This document shows, in pieces, positions 1 to 11,338 of a stretch of DNA of 64,000 nt; the first letter of the stretch is position 1, and every line of letters begins with the position of its first letter. A model generated the notes under the pieces. That model had not been told where the DNA came from. It ran no database searches and was given only the letters and a program-made list of their open reading frames with translations. The position numbers and the translations under genes were made by a program. Location of the stretch: positions 7,688,001-7,752,000 of the forward strand of contig OY754330.1 in assembly GCA_963573305.1 (NCBI GenBank), in the 5' to 3' direction. The stretch comes from Pyrrhosoma nymphula (lineage: Eukaryota > Arthropoda > Insecta > Odonata > Coenagrionidae).

Positions 1-239
1 AATTTGAAAATTATTCCATTAGTTTAGCAATGGTAACACTGTTGTAGGATTAGCATTCATCTTTTAGACTCTTCAGATATAAGTAAAAACTCATGTTCCT
101 ATAAAATGTCTTTCTCCAACTTATTTCAGATAATCTTATATCAACGTAGGTATCTATAGTGGCATCATGATGATGCCATCAATTGGCATTTTTCATTCAA
201 TTGGTACCTTTATATTTTAGGTCAGTCCTTGCCACATTT

Positions 240-960
240 CAAATTTTTCCCTGAAGATTTCTTGACCTTGTGTTTCCCTGCCGTTAATTATTTCTGAAAG
301 TCTTCATGCTTTGTGTCGTTTTCCAACGAATCCAAAATTCCCATTCATCTCATTTCCACGATCACCTAGAGTTTTTTCCTTCGTCATCCCTCCTCTCACC
401 ACACCCTCCGTTGAACTTTGAAGCATTCCCCTAGTCTCCACTGTCTTCATTATTTCCTCCCCCACTACGCATATGTATTACTGAAACTTCATAGTGGGTC
501 GTCGTCGCCACAGCCGATGTCCTGCATTCGTCTCCCACATCTCAAAAGCTGACTTACACCCTGGTTGTTCCACAATGACCAGATGTCCTCTCTGTATCAT
601 GCTACATTCCATATTGAAGATTCAACTAATTCTACGCCTTATTCATATACTGCTTATCACATTATCTTTCATAACACTCCATAGAAACATGGACTGTTCC
701 ACCCATTCTAATTAATGCCCTCTACACCCATCCTGTCTCTCTACTCCTTGTGAAGTTGTAATTCCCTTTTCTTCTTGTGATTTATCTTACACATACCATA
801 ACCTCTCTGCAACTCTAATGGACTCATTATTCACTGCACAGTTCCTTTTGGCTGACTTCCTAACAAACGCTAGATCATCTGCGAATGTAACTATCAACAC
901 CCCTCCTACTTTTTATAATTCCATTTGCATCTCTCTCTCTCGATGCTTCTCGAAACTTTT
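240..960 (-). pseudogene. R1/Jockey-like LINE reverse transcriptase relic
   Basis: Read on the - strand, the stretch near 930-850 encodes a run resembling GGVLIVTFADDLAF. This matches the FADD catalytic box of non-LTR retrotransposon reverse transcriptases, preceded by the usual hydrophobic strand. Downstream on the same strand, towards position 240, the frame is interrupted by several stops, with only weak resemblance to the post-RT part of R1-like elements. The copy is dead. It lies in what is presumably an upstream intron of the LUBEL gene. The FADD box is seen directly; assignment to the R1/Jockey group is an inference from a short match. Confidence 0.35.
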
Positions 961-1611
961 CCTGCGAGAGGAAACCTATACAAAGTAATGGACTGGTAAA
1001 GTCATGACGTCAGTTTACTTTTCAAACAATATTTTCCTGTGCAATGAACATTGACTTTGCATTTATTTGGAACTTTGGTAACCAATTGTTTGTGACATCG
1101 TGCTTTACCAGTCCACGCTGACCCTCACCCTACTCCCCCCTCCATTGTTGCCTGATTTCAATTCATCATCCCTTTCAATTCTCTTTGCTGTCATCTACAA
1201 ACTTCTAATGTCACACGGCCCTCCAATCGACTCCTAATTTCTTCAGTAATGAGATTGATTTTGTCCAGTCCACTGTTCATTCGTATCGTCTATTGTTCTT
1301 GCAAGTGAACTTGGCAGAAGTGTTGTTATTTTTATACATTCTTTTTGAGTAATCTCAAAACTTTTTCTTTGCATCGAAAAGGCTCATCTAATCCTAATGC
1401 TGGTCACTCACTATCAGTGTTTCATGATGATGTGGTGAAGGTGTACTTGTTGTATGAGACACTATACATACAATTAAAAAGTGTCTTCTGAATCTTGTTT
1501 GATGGTTGACGGTAATTGAGTTTTAGACAAAATGTATACTAATGTAGTAGTACACCAATTACATATAAAACTGATGATATATGCATCAGGCCTGACATCA
1601 TGGAAATGATG

Positions 1612-1813
1612 GACATCCATGTTGAGAGAAACCAACTTTGTAATTTCCACAAACATTATTTTGCTAGCATGATTCTTGTTTCACCGCACTCTGGCATAGT
1701 CATGTGCTCAATGTGAAGCACATGACTTTGCCACATCGTGTGGTGAAACGTACGTCGTGCCAGCAAAATAAAGTTTGTGGAAATTACGAACTTGGTTTTT
1801 TTCAACATGGACA
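1612..1813. repeat. Foldback element, arms about 95 bp
   Basis: Positions 1612-1708 and 1718-1813 are imperfect reverse complements, at roughly 85% by eye, closing on a short hairpin around GTCATGTGCT/AGCACATGAC. The right arm carries GGTGAAACGTACGTCGTG and then TTTGTGGAAATT. That order resembles the foldback at 41446-41645, which reads GCGAAACCGGTCGTGC and then TTTGTGGAAATT. I infer a common Penelope-associated origin. No clear flanking duplication was found. Confidence 0.6.
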
Positions 1814-2074
1814 CCATTTACATGTACATATGCACATGATACAGTTGAAGAGTTGAAAGCAATTTTCCACGATTAAAAGTTTTAAAAGACTATTACGACC
1901 TAGGTTTTGATGTTTTAAGCAGGACATGAATTTAGGACCTAAAGGTGTATGCACAGTTTTGTTTCTTGAGATTGTTATAATCAGCGACACATCTTCCTAC
2001 TGTAAAGATTGTCTCCAAAGTCTTCATTTGATTTCAAGGTGCTGTGTGCTAGCTTAAAAAAAACTGACAGTGTG

Positions 2075-2383
2075 AGAGAACTTTGGAAAAAAGTGTGTTT
2101 AGAATGTGACAAGGTTGTGACTATACAGTGTGAAAAAGGTTAGATTGGCTGATCTCAAAAGCTTGCAGAAAGCGTGAGTGATGGGACAGAGTCATGGGAC
2201 AGTGCATTGTGCATACAGTGTGAGGACACTTGCAGTGTGAGGATGATGCCGTGTACACAGTGTGAAAGTGTCCTCACACCGTTTCTCACGCTTTCTGAAT
2301 GCTTTTGAGTCCAAATTAATGCTTTAGTCACACACTCTCATCACATTATAAGCACACTGTTTTCACAGTTCTCTCATGGTTTT
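2075..2383. repeat. Imperfect inverted repeat (MITE-like)
   Basis: The left part (about 2075-2190) reads AGAACTTTGG, then AATGTGACAAGG, then CTCAAAAGCTTGCAGAAAG. It is mirrored by the right part (about 2275-2383), whose reverse complement reads AGAACTGTGA, AATGTGATGAG and CTCAAAAGCATTCAGAAAG. The centre contains several copies of CAGTGTGAGGACAC in both orientations. No coding potential was seen. It is probably a non-autonomous foldback or MITE whose family I do not recognise. Confidence 0.5.
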
Positions 2384-3006
2384 GGTAATCTTCCATCATA
2401 TTGTCTGTCATGGTTTATTTTCACCAGGGTGGCGACTCTGAAATATTATCTGCACTATTTTATGTCCATTAAGTCAAGCACATTTCAACTTGGCATCAGT
2501 GGTTGGACAGTTATTCATGATATTTTTCATCGTGGATTGATAAATACTTCCTATTTTTCTTATTTTGTTGTCTGGCAGAAAGCGTGGCAACATAAGGCAA
2601 AAGTAATGTTTGCAGCATGCACCGTCACATTTACCTCATCAAGACAACAGAAATCAGCAACATGCGGCATTGCTTTATGCTGTGCAGGTTGCCTCCTGTT
2701 GCCGTGGTGTGAAACTGTCTTAAGAGTCCCCCAAAGATTCTGCTGCGACAATTACTCGTGGTTTAAAATCTCATTCCCCCTAAAATTATATGAATTTGCC
2801 ATACTACAGACCAAATGATTTTACTTCTTGAATTTCTTATCTTTTCATTTTAAAATTTATTTCAATGTTCGTAACCTGTGAAGAGATGATAGTAAAGAAA
2901 AAATGTATGAAAAGTGTTGTGTGAATGTGTTAAACATGTGTAATGCCATAAAATATGCACCTTAGGAAGATAATAAGTTAATGAATTATGATGTCTTAAT
3001 TACTAG

Positions 3007-3096
3007 TGTTCATCTGGATTCATTTCGGACCCACGGCAGAAGAGATTGGTTTGTCCAGATTGCAAATCAATAACTTGTGCATCTTGTCACAGGCCA
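3007..3096 (+). CDS. LUBEL: LUBEL/HOIP (RNF31) exon: IBR zinc-binding part
   Basis: This is an internal 90-nt exon encoding 30 residues, from an acceptor ending ACTAG at 3006 to the donor GTAAGT at 3097, with phase 0 at both ends. It reads CSSGFISDPRQKR, then VCPDCK, then ITCASCHRP. This is the IBR (in-between-RING) pattern of RBR E3 ligases and lines up with the HOIP IBR, which has a CxxC ahead of GFI, then CPxC, then CxxC. The first Cys of the leading CxxC pair must come from the previous exon, which is not in the window. In HOIP/LUBEL the IBR sits between RING1, which binds the E2, and RING2, which carries the catalytic cysteine. RING1, the UBA and the NZF domains should lie upstream of the window. 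The next exon in the same frame continues the IBR, which supports this call strongly. Confidence 0.88.
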
Positions 3097-4460
3097 GTAA
3101 GTATTACCTTAGAATATCTAATTTTTCAGTTTATTTAATTCCAGGAAACATTGTTCACTTCAAAGGGATTGGTGGAGTGAGTGGCGGGCATTTTCTTTGT
3201 GTTTCAAGTGAAGGCTTACACAGCATCTTGATGAATCCCCATCCAATTTCTGGGAATTTCCGCAGCTGTGCTGTCAGTAGTCAGTTGACAATGGATTCTC
3301 TTCTCTGTTGTAGGAGGCCTTCCAAGGGCACCTCCTGCAATAGGGGAGGGGATGCTGTCCCTAACCTAACTCTGGCAGACACTGCTGGAATTCCTGGAAA
3401 ATGGAAGAGGACTAGTAATATGTAATTAAAATGGTAAGGCCTCTGTAACTGGCCAACCTACATCATGGTCAGAAAGTCTAGAATGGAATAGAATATATAT
3501 TTATTTATTTGTATAAGGATTTGCATAAAACAAGAAATATAGGACATGTCAAAAATAACCCATATAACATGATAGGTATAGCTTGGTTTGACCACAGTCA
3601 CACTCATTGGGTATAAGCCCTGTCAAATAATATGCAATTAAAATAAACATGTGTTAAAAAATTCATAGCTATATGCATTCATGGCACACTCGGTAAAAAA
3701 TTATAAAAAGGGTCATTTACAATCACTCACATATATATACGTACTCATTTACAGAATAATGCAATTTTTTAACATTATAGTTGAATGCGTGGGCTGATTT
3801 ATCATTTATCCTATTGGATAATTGTTATATGATACATGTATGTAATGCCCATTTCCCCATCGGACTCAACCTGATTGCACTTGTTCTCACGATATGTACT
3901 TTGATGAAGATTTCCATATCCCTTAGCCTCATATTGATAGAAATCTGAGTTAAGTAAACATTTTGTAATATTCTGTTTAACATGTATCCCTGTAAACATA
4001 GTGTACCTACACTCATGGAAACGGAAGAATTTTTAACATTTCCGAAACGGTTCTAATGGTTATAGATAGGGAGCAATATGGTTTGTGTGCTATAATTATT
4101 AATATACGTTTTTGCAGTTAAAAGATTTTTATGGCATATGGGATGAGCCCCAAAGTACATACAGTATTGTAGGTCATATGAGAATGAAAAATTCCGTAGT
4201 AGAGGGTTAAAATTACTATTAAACTATAAGTATTTTGTGAATGCCTCATAAGTATGCCTCACAGTATGTATCAATGTGAAGTTTTTAAAATAGGTTGGTG
4301 CTGATGTACTCACCTAGAAATTTTGATAAGTATGAGCTGAATGGAATTGTTATTTATCTTAACTAGAATACTTTCATCTAATGTTTTTTTGAGAGAACAG
4401 GATTAGCTAGGATTTCTGGGTATTGAGGCAGAGGCAGTTCTTTCAAGGCGGAGAACTTAA
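3097..4460 (+). other. LUBEL intron sequence without a recognised feature
   Basis: AT-rich intronic DNA. Open frames are short and resemble nothing I recognise. An A/T-rich stretch at 3480-3790 is unremarkable. Confidence 0.5.
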
Positions 4461-4461
4461 G

Positions 4462-5178
4462 ATATCATTGAAGGCTATTTGGGTTTGCCACCAGGCCACT
4501 CCTCTCATCGCTGCTGACGTTTTGGACCTCGAGTCAAGTCCAAGTTGATGGCATGTTCTTTGGTTTCCGGTAAAATCTTGAGGATCCTCAGTAAACACGA
4601 AATTGACTCTTTCGACCCTGCACCAAACTTAAAGACCAGTTGGTGAGAGCAAAGAATCCCTGGCCTTGCAACTCTGGGTGTCTACCAGGTACCCTGTGAA
4701 TGTGGGAAGGTTTACGTTGGCGAAACCAGAAGAACCATCACGACGAGGACAAAGGAGCATGAGAGGAACTTAAGGCTCTGCCAACCTGAAAAATCCGCAG
4801 TGGCAGAACATTCCATCAACTTGGATCATGCCATCCATTGGGACCAGGTGAAGATCCTATGCCGTGAGACGAAGTTCTGGGAACGATTGACTAAGGAATC
4901 CATCGAGATCTGGCTTGCAGAGAAGAACTTCAATCGTGATGGGGGGTAGGCACTCAGCAACGCTTGGAAAACGACACAGGAGAATTCAGTTGGCCAAAGA
5001 AAGGCGGGAACCAACGGACCAATCACAAAGGACCTGACGCTCGGATTATGACTGTATATTCCAGGCATTCCCACCCATTCAGAATCAGCCCTCGGATCTC
5101 GACTCGAGGTCCGAAATGTCGGCAGCGATGAGAGGAGCGACCCGGTTGCAAACCCGAATAGCCTTCCATGACACTATA
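4462..5178 (+). mobile_element. Penelope-like element fragment with inverted ends
   Basis: Arms of about 85 bp at 4462-4545 and 5094-5178 are reverse complements. Both contain the reverse or forward form of CGACTCGAGGTCCGAAATGTC and of GATGAGAGGAG. Between them lies a Penelope-type GIY-YIG endonuclease reading frame. Penelope-like elements are known for inverted or tandem terminal repeats (pLTRs) that carry hammerhead motifs, and CGAAATGTCGG resembles the 3' half of such a motif. The reverse transcriptase part is missing, so this is a 5'-truncated copy in a LUBEL intron. Confidence 0.65.
4665..4949 (+). pseudogene. Penelope-like GIY-YIG endonuclease domain
   Basis: An uninterrupted frame of 94 codons begins LATLGVYQVPCECGKVYVGE and continues with RRTITTRTKEHERN, QPEKSAVAEHSI and FNRDGG. 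This is the GIY-YIG endonuclease of Penelope-like elements: GVY and YVG form the GIY-YIG core, an Arg and the KEH helix follow, the central block reads EKSAVAEHS, and the domain closes with FNRD. Penelope-like elements place this nuclease after the reverse transcriptase and use it to nick target DNA. The frame ends in TAG directly after FNRDGG, but the same frame then continues with ALSNAW, as intact elements do. I read this as a single nonsense mutation in an otherwise well-preserved domain. Confidence 0.75.
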
Positions 5179-5645
5179 CCCCGGGAAAACACAAGACTTT
5201 ACTTAACTTAAAATATGATTTTTTTAGGTTAAACACCATGTTTTACAGGAATTACATTGCATATTTACCACAGAGCTGGGTTATCATGGTGTTCATTCTC
5301 TTTTGCTGAATATTTTACACCATTTATACACTGCATTTGTTCGCATGCATAAAAAAACTTGCGACAGGTTAAAACGGCATTCATAGCATAGGGTTACTAA
5401 CAGTGACTTTTGGCATGTTGTTTGCCTGGGAATGACTTGAATTAACCTTACCCACTTGGCCGCCATGGGCATTTGCAACTATATGCTAATATGTACTTCA
5501 TAACTGCGGCACACCGTGGGATCATCTCTCGCTCAGTCATGAAGAAATTCTCATTTACAATGAAAAATATCTGCTTTTCTGAAGATGCAGTTTCCCATGC
5601 AACGGTGAAGTTTGCAGTTACCTGCTTCCAATTACAATGCTTTAA

Positions 5646-7753
5646 CACTAGAAGCACGGTATTTTCCCCATACACCTAAAAGCGCTGGCATCGGTCAATT
5701 TGTCCTGTAGGTGTTTTCTCTCGTTTTGGTGATGTGTATGAATAATTAGACACATATATTCTATTTTGAAGTGAGATTATTTTATTTTTAACTCAAATTT
5801 ACATTATTTTAAATTAATGTATAAGATTTATAAAGAATTTAGTTTTTCAACTTTAACACAAACTTAGAGATACACAGATTTATCACCAATTGTGCAATGT
5901 ATAATTATAGATGGTGGTAGTTTAGTGTATAAACATTTTGCAGAGTAAATTAAGTATGTTATTTACAATCAGCGAGTAGTGATATAATGCAAGTGACAAC
6001 ATTAAACCATATATATTGATATCAGTTCTACCAACCCAGACTTTATTTTTCATGACACATAACACAGAATAAGTTTTTCACCTCTTGCTATGCATTTTCC
6101 ACAAGTGTTTCCACATGTTTTTGGTATCTTGAACATTTTACCATAGTTTTATTCCCTTTACATGCTTTTACCTGACACTGATGTCTTTTGCTAATTTGTG
6201 TTCTTGAAATGGAAGGTGCTGGACCTGGCTGTGACTTGATATACTCACTACGTAGCTAGCGGCAAAATAAATTTATTGTGGCTGATATTTTGTGAAGTTA
6301 CCTCTTTGTATATCACCCATGCGTTAACGGCAGCTAAATCTAGGATATTATATATAACTTGCACAGGCCAATAGCAAAATCCAGCGCGCGTGGTGTATTT
6401 CCTTGCCATTTGGTCCAGTACATCTCATCCACCATGCGACTTGTCCACTTGGACTATAGCAAGCTATGCAGTTGTCCACAAAGCTATTCCATATTTCGGA
6501 TATCATTGCAAAGTTATCTGCCGGGAAACACTGATATATTGTACTCCGAACATCAAAATGTAAGTACTTCATGAGCGAGCGAAATCTGCTTCGTGACATT
6601 GTCTTAGAGAAAAACACTGGCCCCCATTCACTATACCATATCAGAATCTAGCGACCCACAACCATATGCTCCTCGTGATGAGTACATTAGGGCAAAAATT
6701 GCTTCAATTTCCTCAACAGTTGTGGTCCAATCTCCCTCACCCAAGCGCACTGCCTACTTTGATATGCCGGAGCATACGTTCATCAATAAATAAACGCCAT
6801 GCGCTAGATACATTTTCTTTGGACACTCTTCGTTTGGATTGTGGTGACGGTCCCAGATTTTCTTTTATAATATTTTGACTCGCAAGCCTACCGATCATGT
6901 TGACGCCACTTTGGGTCATAAACCCACTCATTGACTCCATCCCTACCTAATAGCCAAGAGTTCCTACTGCTGGAGCAAACAAACCTTTTTTTCACGCCCT
7001 CGATCCTTCTGTCCTCCTTCCCGTTCTGCACTTCTTGGGAGGGAATCAACCTTCACCGGATTTTCCTTACAGCATTTTTGCCATCATCCGATTCAGAATG
7101 CACCGGATTGAGTTCGTCAATATCAGAATCGTTTTCTGATTGCAAAATTTGCACAAGTTCTTCCGAAGTAAAGACTGCGTCACCGGGACTTGTCTCAGAG
7201 CATCGGGGGTTTTGCTCCTACCCAATGCGTGGTCAAAGCTAGACTGACCGTGTGGGGATAAAAAAAGGGACAAAGGGCGTGGTGTAAAAGAGCACATCTC
7301 GCATCACTTAGAATAAAACAGAATTCTGGACCTATTTACAAGTGGCTTTATGTGTATTCATTGAGACAATTCTGAAAATGTCTATGCATTAATCCTGTAA
7401 TATAATTGCATATTACTTAAAAAAAGAAAATTCTTTAGAAACATGCTGAAAATCAGTTGTGAATTCAATCCGTTAACGTGACAGCAACTCATCATACCAG
7501 AAAAAAATCTCAAGAGAAAGGACAAAGATAATAAGCTGAAAATTTATAATACCGGTCAAAATGACTGCTCTGGCGCTTTTAGGTATATCAACAATTATTT
7601 CATAAATCATACTGCCGAGAATAAAATCTTTTGGCATAGGATAAAAATTCATTAATAGTCACGAAATATCAACAATTTTTATCCATTGTGAAGGAAAAGG
7701 GAACCGATTGAAATGTAAAAACGGTCAAAAAGACCACTCCGGCGCTTCTAGTG
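5646..7753 (-). mobile_element. piggyBac element, internally deleted, with TTAA target duplication
   Basis: The element is bounded by TTAA at 5642-5645 and 7754-7757. It begins CACTAGAAGCACGG and ends GGCGCTTCTAGTG, so the termini are inverted repeats directly against the TTAA, which is the hallmark of piggyBac. Subterminal repeats of the type CGGTCAAAAtGACtgCTcTGGCGCTT occur twice near the right end (about 7550-7585 and 7720-7750) and in reverse near the left end. The transposase lies on the - strand and is broken and deleted. At 2108 bp it is a non-autonomous copy inside a LUBEL intron. Confidence 0.85.
6050..7250 (-). pseudogene. piggyBac transposase, catalytic core deleted
   Basis: Read on the - strand, the pieces come in family order. 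An acidic N terminus (about 7240-7070) is followed by WRLFIDERMLRHIKVG (about 6800), MSRSRFRSLMKYLHFDVRST (about 6600-6540), SEIWNSFVDNCIACY (about 6500), then VLDQMARKYTTRA and WPVQVIYNILDLAAVNAW (about 6420-6300). A Cys-rich tail follows near 6190-6060 (CKGNKT, KCSRYQK). In piggyBac transposases the DDE catalytic region lies between the CY segment and the VLDQMARKYT segment. Here these two are joined almost directly near 6440, so about 200-300 residues with the catalytic aspartates are missing. Several frameshifts are also present. The ends remain intact, so the copy could only have moved in trans. Confidence 0.8.
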
Positions 7754-7904
7754 TTAAGAGTCGACGACTGAGAAAGAGAGAACGCATGCAGTTGCTGTAG
7801 AAATGCTGCTCATTAACACGGTATAGATGATAATATGCCAAGCTCCAATAAACCCGAGAAAGCTAATTTTTAAAAATTTCATTGAGAGGAAGTCCACTTC
7901 CATA

Positions 7905-8065
7905 CTTGGCCCCTTATCTGGACCTCATACTTTGGAGGTTTTGTAATTATAGAGGTTCATTGACCGGAGGTAATTTTACATGTACCATGTATGCAAAGGT
8001 CCCGGGACCGGGAGATGACTTCGTCATATGGAGGTTTGTTGTAGAGAGGTTATAAATTAAGAATT
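7905..8065. repeat. Terminal fragment related to the pogo-like element at 19773-24265
   Basis: The sequence GGTCCCGGGACCGG, then ATGACTTCG, then ATGGAGGTTTGTTGTAGAGAGG parallels GGGTCCGGGACCGGGCC, ATGACTTCG and GGGAGTTTT near 24180-24225. It is therefore a degraded solo end or MITE of the same Tigger/pogo-like family. No open frame is present. Confidence 0.45.
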
Positions 8066-8589
8066 ATATTGGGCAACGTATTGAACAGATGTAGCGATGA
8101 AAATGCATGACAATGTGCAAATATAACTCATATCAGGAAATAAAGTGTTGTTGCAAAAAAATTTGTGAAATATTTTTTATCATCCCTCATTTTTCTTCAG
8201 TAGGTAGGTACATCTTAACAGCCCTGTAATGCTATAAAGACATTATGCAACCCCCAATCAATGGCAACATAAATATTTTTCTCTTGATATTGGAAAGGTC
8301 GAGGTATGTACATGTTAAAAGATGATTAGCAAAATTATTCATTAGCAGATTGCAATGGAGGAAATTCGTAATAAGCAAGGAAACATGGGTAACTGATAGC
8401 ATTTTGGTTTGGGCATTGAATGGAAGTGAATTAGAGTTTTCTATAGTTAATATGAAGTGCACTTTGCCAAAAGAGGATAGCTCGTAGTTAAATTAGTTTT
8501 TTCCAAAAATGGAGGTGAGAAGTTGGGGAGGGGGCTTATATTTAGAGGAGGGCTATTTGTATTCGGACTAATACGGTAATGTATTGCAG

Positions 8590-9015
8590 TGGGCCAAGCA
8601 GCATGAAGGACTTTCGTGTGACCTCTTTGCTCTGTGGCTGGAGGAAAATGACCCGGCTACGCAGGCGGCCGGACTGGCTCGCCATCTGGCAGAGTCCACC
8701 GAGGCCATGCTCTCGTGCCCACGCTGCAGGTGTAATTTCTCGCTTGCGAGGGGAGGGTGCATGCATCTGACTTGCCCTCAGTGTCGCCACGAGTTCTGCT
8801 CAGGGTGCGACCAAACCTTTGCAATGGGGACCCAGTGCATGGATGGTGAAGCCATCAACAGGGAGGAGGAGGAGGGCACGTCGGTGGCCGTGATGTTGGC
8901 GAGGGGCCAGGGGGGGCACCCCTGTGCCCGTCTCGGGCTGCACGCGCATCACCCCAGGAACTGCCTCTTCTACCTGCGGGACATGGAGCCAGTGCAGTTG
9001 GAGAAATTGCTAATG
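8590..9015 (+). CDS. LUBEL: LUBEL/HOIP exon: IBR end, catalytic RING2, start of LDD
   Basis: This 426-nt exon encodes 142 residues in phase 0. It starts after ATTGCAG and ends before a GTTTGT donor. It opens WAKQHEGLSCDLFALW, matching the IBR-RING2 linker of HOIP (SCEDF…W), and continues with NDPATQAAGLARHL. RING2 follows: CPRC, LARGGCMHLTCPQCRHEFCS, GC. The Cys of GGCMH (codon 8758-8760) corresponds to the active-site cysteine of HOIP that forms the ubiquitin thioester (Cys885 in human), and the adjacent His is kept. HHPRNCLFYLRD then matches the signature at the RING2/LDD border. In the LUBAC complex or in fly LUBEL this domain makes Met1-linked ubiquitin chains in innate immune signalling. 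Unusual here is a longer, acidic and glycine-rich insert (DGEAINREEEEGTS, then ARGQGG) where human HOIP is shorter. Confidence 0.92.
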
Positions 9016-9445
9016 GTTTGTGAATAAAGTTTGGATTTAATGATTTTGGGGGAGGCATGGTGGAACAGGGTTTTGAAATTCAAATTAAATGAAAACTTAG
9101 TTCATTCCACTGGAACTTTTACTTTATGTATTTCAATGCCTCCATGCATAAAGTATTTATCTCATTTTTCATTGCTTGTTATTGCTCATCAAGGGCACTT
9201 CAATGCTGACAGCTGTTGCCGGGTGTCACTAAAAGCAATATACTCCAGAACATAAGGAAACTACTACATGTATACATTTGAAAATGATATAAGGTTTTTT
9301 TTACTCTCCTGCTGAAAAATCACAAGTTGTCTTATAGTTGCACGGTGTTTATCAGCATACTATATTACCTCAGTAGAGACCTTGTGCAATGGTGTCTTAG
9401 ATATTTTTCCCCTCATGAGAATAACTTATGTACTCAATCGTCAAT

Positions 9446-9999
9446 ATACGTAACTAAGTGCCATCAATGTTTGGGCCAGATTCATTTAAGGATCATGCTG
9501 CAGATTGTGTGGAAAAAGACACCTGGGTGGATAGTTCTGATTTGGTAGTAATCCCTAGAGAAATGACTGGTCTTCTTTATCCCCTTGATATGCAAATTAA
9601 CAAGCTTGTGGACTGCTTGAAGGCTATACATATGTACGTGCTCAGTGGATGCTGATGTACTGACATGTTAGAAGGCTGTGGAGATAGAGGCATCTTTTAT
9701 GGCTGATTTGTCGAGGCCAGCAGAAATCCCTAACTAGGGAAAACCTAGAACTCCATTGTACTACCAGTAAATAGGTAGTGCACATTCTCTACACCCAACC
9801 AGGGGTGAGATTCATGTCTTGTGAAACAGGGTATAGGGAGAGTTGGTTGCAGTCGTGCGTTCATACGATGGATATTTCGTAATCTCTTAGTTTATATGAA
9901 TCAGAGGATGACATTCTATGGGCTGAGGAAGATAATGTGCCTAAGACCTCTGGCTGTGACAGTGAAAATAATGATTATAATACCCTAATAAACAAATAA
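9446..9999 (+). pseudogene. Tigger/pogo transposase C-terminal relic
   Basis: In the + frame, DSSDLVVIPREMTGLLYPLD followed by MQINKL matches the DDE-superfamily block of Tigger/Jerky transposases (VVIPGGLTSQLQPLDVSVNKPF), which precedes the last catalytic acid. After frameshifts, an acidic tail reading YESEDDILWAEEDN and ending in a stop at 9997 matches the usual Tigger C terminus (EDD…W). It lies in the intron between LUBEL exons 8590-9015 and 10785-10966 and is not expressed host coding sequence. Confidence 0.6.
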
Positions 10000-10784
10000 G
10001 TATAATGTATTTATCTAGTGTTACCTAGCATTTGATTGAAAATTCCACTTGAAATGGCCTACTTATTCCAGTTGATATGATTTGTACTGCTGATTGGGGT
10101 AATTAAGATTTGTTACTGTGGGCATAATACTTTTTCCTCACACGTGGAGTTAAAAGTGGTGGGTCCTCTTCAGAGTCGTCTCATACTCGGATATGTATGG
10201 TATATGAGAAATTATAAGACTGGGAATGAGAATTTTTATCGCTGATTGAAGTAACTTATGTGCGCTCTGCCTGACCGTGGTAGAAGAAAATAAAAGTGTG
10301 AATATGTAATGAAAATTTCTAATGGTCTTAAACGATGGCCGTTAAATTTGATGGTGTTTACTTATGGAAAGAGGATTTTCACAGTGCTTGAAATAATTTC
10401 CTATTTCCATAAAAATTGCGTGATGTTGCTCAATGAAAATTCAATAAGCATGACTATTCTTGACTGGGCATGGGCTGACTATTCTTCAAACATAGTCACT
10501 GATGGGATAGAATGAAGGAGCCCCAGTATCAGGAAGCAAAATTGTTTCAACAGTAAAATTACAATTGACAAATTCATACCAAAAGAGGCATGAAAGTATT
10601 GAGGAAGAACACTTGAATCATATATGTACTGATTTTAAGCTGAAAGCCTTTATCTTACTTTTTATCTGCTGGATTAATAAACTAGCAAACAAATAATTTG
10701 AGGAAAATCATTATCTTTTCGGGTGAATTTACCACCAGCTAAGTTACTAGTGGAAATATATGATGAATTGATGTAAAATTTCAG

Positions 10785-10966
10785 GAGAATAGCATTGAGT
10801 TCAACAAGAAGAACCCACAGCCAACGAATGAGGGTGAGAGCCAAGCACAGGAAAACACAGCGCAGAATATGAAATGCCAAGTGCAGGTGCAGAGAGAAGG
10901 TCCGACTGGGCTCCTGGACGGCATCTGTGATGAGGATGTGCCAAAGGACCATGCTGGACTTTGCAG
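10785..10966 (+). CDS. LUBEL: LUBEL/HOIP exon: LDD zinc-binding region
   Basis: A 182-nt exon runs from the acceptor AAATTTCAG at 10784 to the donor GTATGC at 10967, entering in phase 0 and leaving with two bases of an Arg codon. It starts ENSIEFNKKNP, matching the HOIP stretch after the RING2/LDD border. After a polar run it gives MKCQVQVQREGP, then DGICDED, then HAGLCR, which align with the HOIP LDD (CRVIEQKEVP, ACGKE, YAGLCQ). The cysteines here, together with a His in the next exon (CxxH), correspond to the extra LDD zinc site, which positions the acceptor ubiquitin for linear chain synthesis. The phase matches the next exon exactly (AG plus A gives Arg), which strongly supports the splice prediction. 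Confidence 0.87.
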
Positions 10967-11338
10967 GTATGCCTGAACTTGGAAATTTCTTTTGTCTTAT
11001 ACGTGACTTGCCCATACCCATATTATTACAGTGGTAACAACCAAGGAATTTTTACTTTTATTACAACACCCAAAATTTGAAGAAATATTGAACACTTGCT
11101 ATAAACTAGCTGGAGCTAATTTTCGTTAATGCCCGAGTACAGAGCCCCCGTGCGAATATAAGCCCCCCCTCAACTTTCAAGTCTCACTTTTGGAAAAAAT
11201 TTAATATCTACTATTGGCATCTTCCTTTTCAGTTAAAACATACTTTTATGTCAAAAATAGAATATGTGCCTGAATTAGGGACATACATACCAGTTTTACT
11301 TGAATTTTTTTAAATATCTAAGCAAGAGAATGAAATAC
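10967..11338 (+). other. LUBEL intron, no gene seen
   Basis: AT-rich intronic DNA. A short stretch at 11120-11175 (GAATATAAGCCCCCCCTCAAC) is roughly the reverse of 8520-8570 (GGGGGCTTATATTTAGAGG). This suggests two ends of a MITE family, but too little is left to name it. Confidence 0.35.

Noticed and set aside
1571..1608. CTGATGA near the first foldback as a hammerhead core
   Set aside because: No stem II followed by GAAAC at suitable spacing; it lies outside the inverted arms.
8520..11175. A MITE spanning two LUBEL exons, suggested by inverted GGGGGCTTATATTT-like sequences
   Set aside because: Only about 25 bp are similar, with poor alignment, and the interval contains host exons. Two independent small relics are more likely.
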